The translations under genes and the position numbers were made by a program. DNA of 6,737 bases. It comes from Gemmatimonadota bacterium. Its GTDB lineage: Bacteria; Gemmatimonadota; Gemmatimonadetes; Longimicrobiales; UBA6960. Shown here piece by piece: positions 1-4,975 of this stretch. Where the stretch lies: the NCBI GenBank assembly GCA_019347995.1, contig JAHWKH010000141.1:1-6737 (forward strand), read 5' to 3'. Numbering within the stretch: position 1 is the stretch's first letter; each line of letters begins with the position of its first letter. Below the pieces are notes generated by a model. The model was not told the DNA's origin and searched no databases. It saw nothing but the letters and a program-made list of their open reading frames with translations.

Positions 1-363
1 ATCGGAGAAGTACTCGTTCTCGCCGTCCTCGCTCATGTCCACGAAAGGGAGCACTGCGATGGAGGCGGCCGCCGCCTCGCCCCGGGCTCTCGGCGGGACC
101 GCGGGGGAGGTGTCCCGGCGGATCCCCTCCGGCGTGACCTGGAACACCCACGCGAGGATCACCGTGAGGGGGAAGCCCAGGATGACGAGAGCCAGCACCA
201 GGGTGACGGTCCAGTCCGGGAGGGAAAGCCGCGGGAATACCAGGTCGGCGACCTGCAGCGCGCCGAAGGCCGTGGCGCCGTAAACCGCCGCGACTCGGAA
301 CACCTTCCGCCGCTTGAGGTCGGCAAGGAGGGCCTGCCAACGCGGCATCGGGCTGGAGGTCAT
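1..363 (-). CDS. Two-TM membrane protein with start of FlgO-like domain, probable TPR protein (C-terminus beyond window)
   Basis: Partial gene: 121 codons from ATG at 363 run off the left edge in frame. The protein opens with a basic stretch (LADLKRRKVFRVAA, residues 13-26), then two hydrophobic segments at about 22-43 and 52-74, joined by a short loop (FPRLSLPDWTV), and ends the membrane part with WVFQVTPEGIRR. After an Ala/Pro/Arg linker (86-100) comes SIAVLPFVDMSEDGENEYFSD, which is the usual opening of a FlgO-like/TolB-N-like domain. Proteins with this arrangement are common in Acidobacteriota, Gemmatimonadota and Proteobacteria, are often labelled adenylate-cyclase-like or TPR proteins, and normally carry tetratricopeptide repeats at the C-terminus; their role is not firmly known. 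A second in-frame ATG lies at 348 and neither start has a good Shine-Dalgarno, so the exact start is uncertain. It lies 81 bp downstream of the minus-strand propeller gene and may or may not be co-transcribed. Confidence 0.85.
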   Translation of the reverse strand, partial: MTSSPMPRWQALLADLKRRKVFRVAAVYGATAFGALQVADLVFPRLSLPDWTVTLVLALVILGFPLTVILAWVFQVTPEGIRRDTSPAVPPRARGEAAAASIAVLPFVDMSEDGENEYFSD

Positions 364-405
364 GGCGCGGCCGGCGCCGGGGTATCCGGGTGGGGATTCG
401 ACACG

Positions 406-422
406 CCGTACGGTAGATCTAC
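406..422. repeat. Two abutting short palindromes (CCGTACGG, GTAGATCTAC)
   Basis: In the 81-bp gap between the two minus-strand genes, CCGTACGG (406-413) is a perfect 8-bp palindrome and shares its last G with the perfect 10-bp palindrome GTAGATCTAC (413-422). A third palindrome, CCGGCGCCGG, lies at 371-380, closer to the membrane-protein start. GATC-type A/T-rich sequence stands out in this GC-rich setting, and the position about 43-60 bp upstream of the minus-strand ATG at 363 would suit a promoter or operator. No clear -35/-10 pair or terminator could be assigned in 364-444, so the function is open. Confidence 0.3.
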
Positions 423-444
423 TGCATCGGCGGGCGCAATGACC

Positions 445-1632
445 TCACCTCGCCGAATCGGGCCACGGCACGCCGCGGTGCTCCTCGCTCACCGGGCCCA
501 TGCCCCGGTAGACGAACTTCTGGAGCCGCTTCCCCTCGTAGGTCTCGGTCGTGTAGATGTTGCCGCGGGAGTCGGTGGCGATGGAGTGGACGCCGAAGAA
601 CTGGCCGGGCTGGCGGCCGCCGTCGCCGAAGCTGGTGAGCACGCGCAGGTTCGCCCGGTCCACGATATAGACGCGCATGTTCTTGCCGTCGGCCACGTAC
701 ATGAAGCGCTGCCCGGGGTCCCGGGAGAAGGCAATGTCCCAGGTGGAGCCGTCGCCGAGGGTGCGGGGGGCGATGAACATCTCGTCCACGAAGGTGCCAT
801 CGGTGCGGAAGACCTGGATGCGGTCGTTGGGGCGGTCGCAGACGTAGACGAGGCCGTCGTCGGCGGGCTCGGCGCAGTGCACGGGGTTGCGGAACTGTCG
901 GGCGGGCGGCGCGTCGGGGTCGTAGGGGCCGAGGTCGGTGTCGTCGGGTTCTTGGCCGTAGGCGCCCCAGTAGCGCTTGAAGGCGCCGGTGTTCATGTCC
1001 AGGACGGCCACGCGCTTGTTGCCGTAGCCGTCGGCGACGTAGGCCTCGCCGGCGGCGGCGTCGAAGGAGATCTTGGCGACACGGCCGAAGTGCTCGGTGC
1101 TGTGGCTGTCCGTGCCCCGGCCCGGGGCGCCGAACTGGGCGAGGAAGCGGCCGTCGCGGGTGAACTTGAGGATGTGGGAGTCGTCGCGCCCGTTGCCGCC
1201 GATCCAGACGTTGTCCATGGGGTCGAGGGTGAGGCCGTGGTTGGAGGCGGGCCAGTCGTAGCCCGCGCCCGGTCCGCCCCAGGCGTTCACGAGGTGGCCC
1301 TCGGGGTCGAACTCGAGGATCGGCGGGGCGGGGAGGCAGCACTCGCCGGTGGGCGGGTTCTGGGCGGCCCCGACCTCCGTGCGCGGGTTGAGGGACGCCT
1401 GGCGGTGGACCACGAAGACGTGGTCCCGGGAGTCCACGCCGACGCCGACCACGGAGCCCATGAGCCAGTGGTTCGGGAGCGGCCTGGGCCAGAAGGGATC
1501 CACCTCGAAGAGGGGGGCCTCCACGGCCTGGTCGGCGCGTGCGACGGCGGCGCGCTCGAGGCCGGTGGCGCCGAGGGCGAGCCCCAGGGCGGCGAAGCCG
1601 AGGACGGCGCCGATCACGGACGTGCGCTTCAT
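445..1632 (-). CDS. Secreted NHL-type six-bladed beta-propeller protein (peptidyl-alpha-hydroxyglycine lyase-like)
   Basis: A 395-residue protein with a signal peptide (MKRTSVIGAVLGFAALGLAL, possible cleavage after ARA at 33) followed by a repeat domain filling the rest of the chain. Blade-like units with the pattern hydrophobic-D-x-x-G/D-N-V/I-Y/W are visible near residues 63-77, 133-168, 188-212, 251-282, 300-336 and 349-377; GYGNKRVAVLD, RPNDRIQVF and YEGKRLQKF are typical NHL strands. This fits the six-bladed propellers annotated as NHL or peptidyl-alpha-hydroxyglycine alpha-amidating lyase-like. Amidating activity is not shown, and many bacterial members have no known reaction. Four cysteines occur, including a vicinal pair (C98-C99 in PTGECCLPAPP) and C253/C265, suggesting disulfides after export. 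ATG at 1632 is preferred over ATG at 1641: GGAGG (1646-1642) is 9 bases before the former but directly abuts the latter. Stop is TGA at 447-445. It is divergent from the HupE-like gene and may share its control region. Confidence 0.85.
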   Translation of the reverse strand: MKRTSVIGAVLGFAALGLALGATGLERAAVARADQAVEAPLFEVDPFWPRPLPNHWLMGSVVGVGVDSRDHVFVVHRQASLNPRTEVGAAQNPPTGECCLPAPPILEFDPEGHLVNAWGGPGAGYDWPASNHGLTLDPMDNVWIGGNGRDDSHILKFTRDGRFLAQFGAPGRGTDSHSTEHFGRVAKISFDAAAGEAYVADGYGNKRVAVLDMNTGAFKRYWGAYGQEPDDTDLGPYDPDAPPARQFRNPVHCAEPADDGLVYVCDRPNDRIQVFRTDGTFVDEMFIAPRTLGDGSTWDIAFSRDPGQRFMYVADGKNMRVYIVDRANLRVLTSFGDGGRQPGQFFGVHSIATDSRGNIYTTETYEGKRLQKFVYRGMGPVSEEHRGVPWPDSAR

Positions 1633-1641
1633 GGGAAGCAT

Positions 1642-1646
1642 CCTCC
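1642..1646 (-). promoter_or_regulatory. Ribosome binding site deciding the start of the minus-strand propeller gene
   Basis: On the minus strand GGAGG is followed by nine bases and then the ATG at 1632. The earlier in-frame ATG at 1641 begins immediately after this GGAGG, leaving no spacer, so the downstream Met is the likelier start; it also gives a more standard signal peptide beginning MKRTS. Confidence 0.7.
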
Positions 1647-1666
1647 GGGAGGGGGTGCGGGTGTCC

Positions 1667-1695
1667 TTGCCGAGGCTGCCCGCCTACGCTATCTC
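1667..1695 (+). promoter_or_regulatory. Weak candidate sigma-70-like promoter for the plus-strand genes
   Basis: TTGCCG (1667-1672) and TATCTC (1690-1695) are separated by 17 bases and lie 65-93 bp before the GTG at 1760. The match is 4 of 6 to the -35 and only 3 of 6 to the -10 consensus, so this is a candidate only; the case rests mostly on position in the divergent gap. No convincing minus-strand counterpart was found. Confidence 0.22.
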
Positions 1696-1700
1696 GTCAT

Positions 1701-1721
1701 GGGAAGAGACGCCAGCTTCCC
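1701..1721. promoter_or_regulatory. Inverted repeat GGGAAG-N9-CTTCCC in the divergent intergenic region
   Basis: GGGAAG (1701-1706) and CTTCCC (1716-1721) are perfect 6-bp inverted arms around a 9-base spacer. The dyad sits just downstream of the candidate -10 box and about 40-60 bp before the plus-strand GTG. It could be a repressor operator serving one or both divergent genes, or a hairpin in the 5' leader. With six bases per arm in GC-rich DNA, chance is a real alternative. Confidence 0.35.
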
Positions 1722-1745
1722 CCTCCGCGGACACCGCCAGCCAAC

Positions 1746-1750
1746 GGAGG
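1746..1750 (+). promoter_or_regulatory. Ribosome binding site deciding the GTG start of the HupE-like gene
   Basis: ACGGAGG ends at 1750, nine bases before GTG at 1760, which is in frame with the HupE-like coding region. No ATG occurs in this frame between here and the mature domain, and the other in-frame candidate, GTG at 1823, has no purine-rich sequence ahead of it. Confidence 0.6.
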
Positions 1751-1759
1751 CAGCCCACC

Positions 1760-3187
1760 GTGCACCCGACCGGAATCCAGCGCGAGACGACGTGGCCGGG
1801 CGGTCCGTGGCGACCGCGCCGCGTGCCCGGGCGACTCGCGACCCGCCTCCTCCTGGCGATCCTGCTCCTGCTCCCGTCCGCGGCTGCCGCCCACGAGATC
1901 CCCGCGACCGTGACGGTGCGGCTGATGGTCCGTCCGGACGGCGACCGGCTCCGCCTCCTCGTCCGGGTCCCCGTGGCGGCCCTGCGGGACCTGGACCTGC
2001 CGGTGCGCGGCGCGGGCGGCTACCTGGCCCTGCCGGAAGCCATCCCGCGCCTGCGCGACGGGGCGCGCCTCTGGCTGGTGGACTACGTCGAGGTCCTGGA
2101 GGGGGAGCGGGTCGTGGGGGCGCCGGAGATCACGGCGCTACGAGTGTCGCTTCCATCGGACCGCTCGTTCGGCAGGTGGGACGGCGCCATGGCCCACGTC
2201 ACCGGCCCCGGTCTCCCCGAGGGCACCGAGCTGGTCCCCGAGCAGGCGCTGCTGGACGTCCTGCTGGAGTACCCGATCGCTTCGGCCGGCTCAGACTTCA
2301 CGCTGGTACCGGCGCTGGCCCACCTGGGAGTCCGGACGACGACCGTGCTCCACTATCGGCTCCCGGACGGCCCCGAGCGGGTCCTCCAGTACACGGGCGA
2401 CCCCGGCGTCGTCCGCCTGGACCCCCGCTGGCACCACGCCGTCCTCCGGTTCGTCGCGCTCGGGTTCGAGCACATCCTGGGGGGCCTCGACCACCTCCTC
2501 TTCCTCCTGGCGCTGGTCGCGCCCTTCCGGCGGATCCGGCCCCTCGTCCCCGTGGTGACGGCCTTCACGGTGGCGCACTCCATCACGCTGGGCGCGGCGG
2601 CCCTCGGGCTCGCGCCGGCCGCGCTGTGGTTCCCGCCGCTGGTGGAGGCGCTCATCGCCCTTTCGATCGTGTGGATGGCCCTCGAGAACATCGTCGGCGC
2701 GCGGGTCCACCGGCGCTGGGTCCTGGCCTTCGCCTTCGGCCTGGTCCACGGGTTCGGCTTCTCGTTCATCCTGTCCGGGAACCTCCAGTTCGCCGGTGGG
2801 CATCTCCTCACGTCGCTGCTCGCGTTCAACGTGGGCGTGGAGCTGGGGCAGCTCACGGTGCTCGCGGTCCTCGTGCCGCTCCTGGGACTCGCCTTCCGTC
2901 GTCTGGCGGCCGAGCGGATGGGCGTCATCATCGTCTCGGCGCTCGTCGCCCACAGCGGGTGGCACTGGATGACCGCCCGGGGGGCCGCGCTCCTGCAGTA
3001 CGACGTCCGCTGGCCCGTGCCGGACCTGTTCCTGGCCGCCGCCGTCCTGCGGTGGGCCACCCTGGCGCTGGTGGTCCTGGCCGCGGCCTGGCTCACCGGG
3101 GCGCTCTTCCGGCGCCTCGGCGGGCACGCCGGGGCCTCACTCGAGCCGTCGCCCGGCACCCTCGACCCGTACCCTGGAGAGACCTGA
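1760..3187 (+). CDS. HupE/UreJ-like membrane protein with an exported N-terminal domain
   Basis: A 475-residue protein. An Arg-rich N-terminus leads into a hydrophobic core (LATRLLLAILLLLPSAAAA, 26-44) and then HEIPATVTVRL, a typical mature start for this family. Residues about 45-222 look like a soluble extracytoplasmic domain rich in beta strand. From about 226 to 452 there are six or seven membrane segments with conserved polar motifs: GFEHILGGLDHLLFL (235-249), AFTVAHSITL (268-277), VEALIALSIVW (295-305), FGLVHGFGFSF (326-336), FNVGVELGQ (356-364) and AHSGWHWM (397-404). The His/Asp/Glu residues H238, D244, H245, H273, E296, H330, E361, H398 and H402 are candidate metal ligands. This matches the HupE/UreJ_2 type; classical HupE and UreJ are nickel/cobalt permeases linked to hydrogenase and urease, but no such genes are here and the substrate is unknown. 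GTG at 1760 is chosen on its ribosome binding site, although the n-region is long; GTG at 1823 would give a more ordinary signal peptide. The TGA overlaps the next ATG. Confidence 0.85.
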   Translation: MHPTGIQRETTWPGGPWRPRRVPGRLATRLLLAILLLLPSAAAAHEIPATVTVRLMVRPDGDRLRLLVRVPVAALRDLDLPVRGAGGYLALPEAIPRLRDGARLWLVDYVEVLEGERVVGAPEITALRVSLPSDRSFGRWDGAMAHVTGPGLPEGTELVPEQALLDVLLEYPIASAGSDFTLVPALAHLGVRTTTVLHYRLPDGPERVLQYTGDPGVVRLDPRWHHAVLRFVALGFEHILGGLDHLLFLLALVAPFRRIRPLVPVVTAFTVAHSITLGAAALGLAPAALWFPPLVEALIALSIVWMALENIVGARVHRRWVLAFAFGLVHGFGFSFILSGNLQFAGGHLLTSLLAFNVGVELGQLTVLAVLVPLLGLAFRRLAAERMGVIIVSALVAHSGWHWMTARGAALLQYDVRWPVPDLFLAAAVLRWATLALVVLAAAWLTGALFRRLGGHAGASLEPSPGTLDPYPGET

Positions 3188-4224
3188 TGGCCGGACGCCG
3201 AACCCCTGTCCCGATCGCGCTGCTCGTCCTCGTCGCGTGCGCGGCGAGCGCCGCGCCGGACCGCGCCGCCGCCCAGATGACGGCGCCCAACCCGTACCGC
3301 GCGGTGAACGGGATCTGGGCGCCGCTCCCGGACGGCCGCGCCTGGGGCGCGACCAGCGCCGTCTACCCCACACCGGATGGCCGGGGCATCTGGGTGGCCG
3401 AGCGGTGCGGGGCCAACCTGTGCGTGGGCAGCGACGTGGATCCCGTCCTCCTCTTCGACCTGGAGGGCAACCTCGTGCGCAGCTTCGGGGCGGGGACAAT
3501 GGCATGGCCGCACGGCATGACCGTGGACGCCGAGAGCAACGTGTGGGTGACGGACGCCGTGGGGTACGCGCCCGTGCCCGAGGGCTGGGGGCACGTCGTC
3601 CTGAAGTTCAGCCCAGAGGGCGAACTCCTCATGACGCTGGGCCGGCGCGGCATCGCCGGCGACGGGGCCGACACGTTCAACAAGCCATCGGACGTCCTCG
3701 TGGCGCCCGACGGCAGCATCTTCGTGGCCGACGGCCACGACGCCGGCGGCAACAACCGGATCGTGAAGCTGGCGCCGGACGGGAGCTTCCTGAAGGCGTG
3801 GGGCCGGACGGGCGGCGAGGACGGGGAGTTCCGCGACCCGCACGCGCTGGCCATGGATTCGCGCGGGCGCCTGTTCGTCGCCGATCGCGGCAACAGCCGG
3901 ATCCAGATCTTCGACCAGGAGGGCGAGCACCTGGCCACCTGGACCCAGTTCGGCCGCCCCAGCGGGCTGTTCATCGACGACGACGACACGCTGTACGCCG
4001 CCGACTCGGAGTCCAACACCGCCCGGAATCCGGGCTGGCGCCGCGGCATCTACATCGGCGACGCCGCGACCGGCTGGGTGCGCGCCTTCATCCCCGACCC
4101 CGAGCCCGATCCCGACGGGTCGGGCACCAGCGGGGCGGAGGGCGTGGCGGTGGACGCGGAGGGGAACGTTTACGGCGCGGAGGTGGGGCCCCGGGCGCTG
4201 CGGAAGTACGTCCGGCGGCCCTGA
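3187..4224 (+). CDS. Exported NHL-type beta-propeller protein, translationally coupled to the HupE-like gene
   Basis: A 345-residue protein. Its ATG shares one base with the upstream TGA (TGATG), and GGAGAG lies five bases ahead, indicating translational coupling. The N-terminus (MAGRRTPVPIALLVLVACAA) is a signal peptide; LVAC at 15-18 fits a lipobox, while AAAQ near 27-30 would fit signal peptidase I, so lipoprotein or soluble secretion are both possible. The remainder is a propeller: repeat units with D-G/E-x-V-x-V-D-x appear near 84-100, 109-124, 137-151, 167-181, 190-205, 217-242, 258-272 and 317-330, with clear NHL strands such as RGNSRIQIFDQEGE (234-247). C74 and C79 (ERCGANLCVG) could form a disulfide. 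It resembles the minus-strand propeller only in fold type and is shorter. The catalytic role, if any, is unrecognised; family labels such as peptidyl-alpha-hydroxyglycine lyase should be treated as structural. The frame stays open far upstream to 439, but that part is shadow. Confidence 0.85.
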   Translation: MAGRRTPVPIALLVLVACAASAAPDRAAAQMTAPNPYRAVNGIWAPLPDGRAWGATSAVYPTPDGRGIWVAERCGANLCVGSDVDPVLLFDLEGNLVRSFGAGTMAWPHGMTVDAESNVWVTDAVGYAPVPEGWGHVVLKFSPEGELLMTLGRRGIAGDGADTFNKPSDVLVAPDGSIFVADGHDAGGNNRIVKLAPDGSFLKAWGRTGGEDGEFRDPHALAMDSRGRLFVADRGNSRIQIFDQEGEHLATWTQFGRPSGLFIDDDDTLYAADSESNTARNPGWRRGIYIGDAATGWVRAFIPDPEPDPDGSGTSGAEGVAVDAEGNVYGAEVGPRALRKYVRRP

Positions 4225-4242
4225 GGTGCAGAGGGCACCGTG

Positions 4243-4255
4243 CGCCGTCTTGGCG
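4243..4255 (+). terminator. Weak hairpin after the second propeller gene
   Basis: CGCC (4243-4246) and GGCG (4252-4255) pair around a 5-base loop GTCTT, and up to three G-T wobble pairs can extend the stem outward. It lies 19 bases after the TGA. There is no T-run, so it is at best a poor intrinsic terminator or an RNA-stabilising structure. Confidence 0.2.
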
Positions 4256-4340
4256 TGTGCCGGGTCCCGTGCACCGGCTGTTCCCCTGAGGAGTGACCCG
4301 GAGACACGCGCCCGGGATGCCTCCGGGACCGCCGGATCAC

Positions 4341-4372
4341 GGCCTGCGGGTCACGCCAGACGGCGCACGGCC
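4341..4372 (+). repeat. GC-rich imperfect inverted repeat between propeller and cytochrome genes
   Basis: GGCCTGCG (4341-4348) pairs with CGCAcGGCC (4364-4372), leaving one bulged C. An alternative inner hairpin, CGCC-AGAC-GGCG (4354-4365), competes for the same bases. It could be a transcript-end or leader structure, or an operator; chance is possible in DNA this GC-rich. Confidence 0.25.
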
Positions 4373-4473
4373 CCACGCAAAGTGAACGCTGACGGGCTGA
4401 TCGCGGACCACCGGCCCGCCCGCGACCCGCTTGCCCGGCACACGACCCGGACCACAGTTTGTCCCTCCACCCT

Positions 4474-4478
4474 GGAGG
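4474..4478 (+). promoter_or_regulatory. Ribosome binding site for the cytochrome c gene
   Basis: GGAGGAAG begins at 4474 and GGAGG ends ten bases before ATG at 4489. This favours 4489 over the in-frame ATG at 4459, which has no such site and would place SLHPGGRKR ahead of the signal peptide. Confidence 0.65.
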
Positions 4479-4488
4479 AAGAAAACGC

Positions 4489-4920
4489 ATGAGGACAGCC
4501 GTCGTGGGCGTGATCGCCGCCCTTGCCATGACCGCCGCCGCGGCATGCGCCCAGACCGTCGGGGCGGGGGAGGCGGCGCCCCGCTCGACGCTGGACGGCG
4601 TGTTCGACGCCGCCCAGGCGGACCGCGGCGAGGCCACGTTCCAGGAACGGTGCACGGCCTGCCACGCGCCCGGCTACTTCACCACCACCGCCTTCCGGCG
4701 GAGCTGGTCGGGCCGGGCCGTCTACTACCTGTTCTCGACGATCCGCACCACGATGCCGGAGGACAGCCCCGGCAGCCTCCGGCCTCGCGAGGTCGCGGAC
4801 CTGCTCGCCTACATCCTCCGGCTCAACACGTACCCGGAGGGCCCGGAGCCCCTGCCCGACGAGACCGACGCGCTACGCGTCATCATCTGGGAAGACCTCC
4901 CGGCGGACCCGGGGCGCTGA
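4489..4920 (+). CDS. Exported mono-heme c-type cytochrome
   Basis: A 143-residue protein with signal peptide MRTAVVGVIAALAMTAAAAC and a single heme-binding motif CTACH (C55, C58, H59) in the context GEATFQERCTACHAPGYF. The likely distal heme ligand is M89 in IRTTMPEDSPGSL, followed by the closing helix REVADLLAYILRLNTYP (100-116); this is the normal class I cytochrome c order of heme motif, Met loop and C-terminal helix. C20 near the end of the signal peptide is preceded by AAAA, a poor lipobox, so a lipoprotein is only a weak possibility. The gene sits 55 bp upstream of the PQQ dehydrogenase on the same strand; separate small cytochromes c commonly accept electrons from periplasmic quinoproteins, so it is inferred to carry electrons from that enzyme towards a terminal oxidase. 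The tail LPDETDALRVIIWEDL (122-137) after the heme domain has no assigned role. Confidence 0.9.
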   Translation: MRTAVVGVIAALAMTAAAACAQTVGAGEAAPRSTLDGVFDAAQADRGEATFQERCTACHAPGYFTTTAFRRSWSGRAVYYLFSTIRTTMPEDSPGSLRPREVADLLAYILRLNTYPEGPEPLPDETDALRVIIWEDLPADPGR

Positions 4921-4975
4921 GCGACGACGCCCGGTCGCATCCACCCGACGACGGACAACCCGAAAGGAACCGTCC

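Larger units (their letters stand above)
4225..4488 (+). other. 264-bp intergenic region without a recognisable gene
   Basis: No convincing coding sequence was found on either strand; short frames here lack a ribosome binding site and have shadow-like Arg/Pro/Ala composition. It contains two GC-rich dyads (4243-4255 and 4341-4372), neither followed by a T-run. TTGCCC at 4431-4436 with CACAGT at 4453-4458 is too weak to call a promoter. The length, compared with a 1-base overlap upstream and 55 bp downstream, suggests that cytochrome and dehydrogenase may form their own transcription unit. Confidence 0.5.

Noticed and set aside
35..283. Plus-strand 82-codon frame at the left edge
   Set aside because: It is antisense to the membrane/FlgO-like gene, whose transmembrane and SIAVLPF motifs are convincing.
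419..1342. Minus-strand 307-codon frame overlapping the first propeller in another frame
   Set aside because: Arg/Pro-dominated product with no recognisable features, fully inside a gene with NHL repeats and a good start.
1641..1650. CCTCC/GGAGG inverted repeat around the minus-strand ribosome binding site as a hairpin
   Set aside because: The arms are separated by a single base, too tight to form a hairpin; the GGAGG is explained as the Shine-Dalgarno sequence.
439..3186. A plus-strand frame open from 439 through to 4224, which could be read as a 1261-residue protein
   Set aside because: Only 3187-4224 looks like a protein (signal peptide plus NHL repeats). The upstream part is antisense to the minus-strand propeller and out of frame with the HupE-like gene, and its Gly/Val/Ala/Arg/Pro composition is typical of GC-rich shadow frames.
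2353..3930. Minus-strand 525-codon frame across the HupE-like and second propeller genes
   Set aside because: It is antisense to two well-supported genes and crosses their junction; no motifs or export signal, and shadow-like composition.
4431..4458. TTGCCC/CACAGT as a promoter for the cytochrome gene
   Set aside because: The -10 match is too poor and the spacing is 16; no better support than chance in this gap.
4226..4492. Short plus- and minus-strand frames in the gap before the cytochrome gene
   Set aside because: No ribosome binding site, no hydrophobic or domain pattern, and the plus-strand frame runs across the cytochrome ribosome binding site and start.
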